From assembly GCA_020431135.1 (NCBI GenBank), contig JAGQIT010000589.1:1-7457 (forward strand): a stretch of DNA of 7,457 bases, written 5' to 3'. The position numbers were made by a program, and so were the translations under genes. Positions within the stretch are counted from its first letter, which is position 1, and the number at the start of each line of letters is the position of its first letter. This DNA is from Myxococcales bacterium. Lineage in GTDB: Bacteria > Myxococcota_A > Polyangia > Nannocystales > Nannocystaceae. Below, in pieces: positions 5,532 to 7,457 of this stretch. Under the pieces are notes generated by a model. That model searched no databases, had not been told where the DNA came from, and saw only the letters and a program-made list of their open reading frames with translations.

Positions 5532-7091
5532 ATGAGTGCCAAACCAAACCGGCGGCAGGAGCTCTACGACCGCATCCGCAACTCGTCGAAGGACGAGGTG
5601 ATCCTCGAGGAGATGATCCGCCTCGGCTTCTGGCCGCGCGCCGGCGAGATCCCCGCGGATCCGGGCGACGAGATCCGCCGCCGCGGCGAACTCCAGCGCC
5701 AGCTCGACGAGCTCCGGCGCAAGGCGTCGCGGCTCTACAACGAGGCGTCGCTGATCCGCGAGGCCCGCAAGCAGCGGCTCGCCGACGCGCGACGCAAGAA
5801 GCAGGAGACCCGCGAGCGCCGCGAGCGTGAGCGCCAGGAGCGGGCCGCGGCCTGGGCGGCGCGCAAGCAGCACGAGGTCGTCTACCTCGGCGAGGGGGTC
5901 TCATCCGGCCTCGCCGAGCACACGAGCGACGTCGGGCGCCTGCAGGCCGCGGGCCTCCCGCTCTTCGCCGATCCCGGCGCCCTCGCCCAGGCGATGGGCG
6001 TGCCGCTCGGCGAGCTCCGCTTCCTCGCCTTCCACCGCCGGGTCGCCACCCTCACCCACTACCGCCGCTTCCAGATCGCCAAGAAGAGCGGCGGCACCCG
6101 CCTGATCTCGGCGCCGATGCCCCGCCTCAAGCGCGCCCAGGCCTGGGTGCTGCGCAACGTCCTCGACAAGGTCGCGCTCCACGAGGCGGCCCACGGCTTC
6201 CGCGGCGGCCGGTCGATCGTCTCGAACGCCGCGCCGCACGTCGGCGCCGACGTGGTGATCAACCTCGACGTCGAGAACTTCTTCCCGACGATCACGCTGC
6301 CGCGGGTCAAGGGGGTCTTCCGGGCGCTCGGCTACTCCGAGGCGATCGCGACGATCCTCGCGCTGCTGTGCACGGAGCCCGAGACCACCGAGGTCGAGCT
6401 CGACGGCCGCACCTACTACGTCGGCCTCGGCGACCGCGTCCTCCCGCAGGGGTCGCCGGCGAGCCCGGCGGTCACCAACGCCCTCTGCCGCCGCCTCGAT
6501 CGCCGCCTCGACGGCCTCGCCGAGCAGCTCGGCTTCGAGTACACGCGCTACGCCGACGACCTGACCTTCTCGCGCCGCGGCGACATCCGCTCGACGGAGG
6601 TCGGCGAGCTCCTCGGCAAGGCGGCCGACATCGTCCGTCACGAGGGCTTCCGCGTCCACCCGGACAAGACCCGGGTGATGCGCCGCGGCCGGCAGATGGA
6701 GGTCACGGGCGTCGTCGTCAACGACAAGCTCAGCGTCGATCGCAAGACGCTGCGGCGCTTCCGGGCGGCGCTCTTTCAGGTCGAGAAGGACGGCCCCGCC
6801 GGCAAGCGCTGGGGCGACGGACCGCGCCTCCTGGCGTCGATGCACGGCTACGCGTCCTTCGTCACCATGGTCGATCGGGCGCGCGGGGAGCCGCTGCTGC
6901 GCCGAGTCCAGGCGCTGATCGAGCGCTACGGTGTCGGGGCGAGCAACGCCAGCGCGGCGCCCGGCGAGGGCAAGGCCGCCGCGCCGACAGCGACCGGTGA
7001 GGCTCCGAGCGCGGCGCAGACCGACGCTCCTGAGCCCGAGCCGACCCCGCCCGCGCCGCAGCCGAAGAAGAAGAAGTGGCGCCTGTGGTGA
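5532..7091 (+). CDS. Retron reverse transcriptase (Mx162-like, long N-terminal extension)
   Basis: This 519-aa RT uses the ncRNA just upstream as template and primer to make msDNA. The palm motifs are all present: SGGTRLISAP (RT1 region), catalytic D246 in NLDVENFF, P305-Q-G-S-P309, and the catalytic centre Y340-A-D-D343 in RYADDLTFS. Both retron-specific marks are present too: NAxxH as N232-A-A-P-H236 (region X) and V391-T-G393 (region Y). It has no intron-maturase or endonuclease domain. Residues 1-165 precede the palm: a short helical block containing EEMIRLGFWP, then a highly charged coiled coil (about 50-115). The total is near the 485 aa remembered for the Mx162 RT, which also has an N-terminal extension. 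After the thumb comes an A/P-rich tail (about 465-510) ending PKKKKWRLW. ATG 5532 is the first start after the ncRNA; no Shine-Dalgarno precedes it, and 5493-5515 is C/T-rich. By analogy with other retrons, the RT probably stays bound to msDNA and guards the two upstream proteins. Confidence 0.95.
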   Translation: MSAKPNRRQELYDRIRNSSKDEVILEEMIRLGFWPRAGEIPADPGDEIRRRGELQRQLDELRRKASRLYNEASLIREARKQRLADARRKKQETRERRERERQERAAAWAARKQHEVVYLGEGVSSGLAEHTSDVGRLQAAGLPLFADPGALAQAMGVPLGELRFLAFHRRVATLTHYRRFQIAKKSGGTRLISAPMPRLKRAQAWVLRNVLDKVALHEAAHGFRGGRSIVSNAAPHVGADVVINLDVENFFPTITLPRVKGVFRALGYSEAIATILALLCTEPETTEVELDGRTYYVGLGDRVLPQGSPASPAVTNALCRRLDRRLDGLAEQLGFEYTRYADDLTFSRRGDIRSTEVGELLGKAADIVRHEGFRVHPDKTRVMRRGRQMEVTGVVVNDKLSVDRKTLRRFRAALFQVEKDGPAGKRWGDGPRLLASMHGYASFVTMVDRARGEPLLRRVQALIERYGVGASNASAAPGEGKAAAPTATGEAPSAAQTDAPEPEPTPPAPQPKKKKWRLW

Positions 7092-7099
7092 CGCGCGCC

Positions 7100-7123
7100 C
7101 TCGCGGCGCCGTAGCCACGCGAG
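7100..7123. terminator. Weak hairpin between convergent genes
   Basis: CTCGCG (7100-7105) and CGCGAG (7118-7123) form a 6-bp stem with a 12-nt loop. It sits in the 45-nt gap between the RT stop (7091) and the stop of the convergent CXXCH gene (7137). No T-run is present on either strand, so bidirectional termination is only a suggestion from position. Confidence 0.25.
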
Positions 7124-7136
7124 ACCCGGTCAACGC

Positions 7137-7457
7137 TCAGCGATCGAGCAGCGCCGACGCCGAGCGCTGCGCCCGTCGGAGCACGCCGGGCTCGCGCCAC
7201 TGGGGATCGAGCGACGGGTTCGGCAGCGACATCGCCTCGCCGTCGTGGTGACAGCGGAGGCACGGGAGCTCGGCGAGCGCAGCCGGGGGATCGAACTCCG
7301 CGAAGGGCTCGTCGGCCCCGCGCGCAGGGAGCTGGGCGACCGCCGCGACGGGGCGCAGCGCAGGTGCGCCGTCGGGCCCGAGCTCGCTCTCGCGGACCTC
7401 CGCGCCGACGACCTCCTTGTTGGCGATGCGGAGGAGCTCGACCTCGCCGATGACCGG
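7137..7457 (-). CDS. CXXCH-containing protein, C-terminal part (partial)
   Basis: On the minus strand an open frame enters from the right edge and stops at TGA (complement of 7137-7139), giving 106 residues without a start codon. It begins PVIGEVELLRIANKEVVG, is rich in A, P and E, and contains LPCLRCHHDGEAMSLP at visible residues 64-79. C-L-R-C-H is a c-type haem attachment motif (codons at 7262 down to 7248), followed within six residues by a methionine that could be an axial ligand. A haem c protein would mature in the periplasm, but the signal peptide, if any, is outside the window. Only one CXXCH is seen in this part and the family is not recognised. The chance that the motif is fortuitous is small but real. 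It is convergent with the retron RT, so it is not part of the retron operon and marks the right border of the cassette. Confidence 0.75.
   Translation of the reverse strand, partial: PVIGEVELLRIANKEVVGAEVRESELGPDGAPALRPVAAVAQLPARGADEPFAEFDPPAALAELPCLRCHHDGEAMSLPNPSLDPQWREPGVLRRAQRSASALLDR

Noticed and set aside
5350..5904. Minus-strand open frame covering the msd stem and the start of the RT gene
   Set aside because: The translation is Arg/Pro/Ala-rich, and it crosses a conserved-type RNA structure and the RT N terminus.
5532..7091. RT as a group II intron maturase, diversity-generating retroelement or CRISPR-associated RT
   Set aside because: No maturase or endonuclease domain, no intron RNA, no template/variable repeat pair and no CRISPR array are visible. 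NAxxH plus VTG and the adjacent msr-msd identify a retron RT.
5901..7133. Minus-strand open frame opposite the RT palm
   Set aside because: The plus strand encodes all RT motifs in order, so this is a shadow.

Overview
The window is very GC-rich throughout. Its codons end almost always in G or C, which points to a high-GC bacterium. An FGE/SUMF1-fold tail on the left, a CXXCH (haem c) protein on the right, and a retron reverse transcriptase with a long N-terminal extension of the Mx162 kind together suggest a myxobacterium (Myxococcota). This taxonomic call is inference, since no rRNA or marker gene is present.

Layout from left to right. At 1-186 (+) is the end of an FGE-sulfatase/SUMF1-fold protein cut by the window edge. 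187-400 is a GC-rich intergenic stretch with one strong hairpin (possible terminator) and a weak promoter candidate. At 401-3571 (+) is a protein of about 1056 aa with an N-terminal WGR domain and a long HEAT/ARM-like helical solenoid. At 3561-5204 (+), overlapping the previous gene by 11 nt behind a strong Shine-Dalgarno site, is a 547-aa protein with a coiled coil, a winged-helix-like segment and a C-terminal SWIM zinc finger. At 5255-5492 (+) is a structured non-coding RNA, the retron msr-msd. It is bounded by 16-nt a1/a2 complementary arms and contains a near-perfect 27-bp msd stem. At 5532-7091 (+) is a 519-aa retron reverse transcriptase with YADD, NAxxH and VTG motifs. At 7137-7457 (-), convergent and cut by the window edge, is the C-terminal part of a CXXCH protein.

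The central 6.7 kb reads as one complete retron defence cassette: two accessory (effector or effector-control) genes, then the ncRNA, then the RT. WGR-HEAT/ARM protein + winged-helix SWIM protein + RT matches, from memory, the layout called type XIII in published retron classifications. This is therefore probably a member of a known but poorly understood class rather than a wholly new system. By analogy with studied retrons, the RT should copy the msd part of the ncRNA into msDNA branched from a guanosine near a1. The RT-msDNA complex would hold the WGR-HEAT and SWIM proteins in check until a phage disturbs it. How these two proteins would act is not evident: no nuclease, protease, NADase or membrane-pore motif is visible in either. 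The cassette's base and codon use resemble its flanks, so there is no sign of recent transfer, and no transposase, integrase or tRNA is present.
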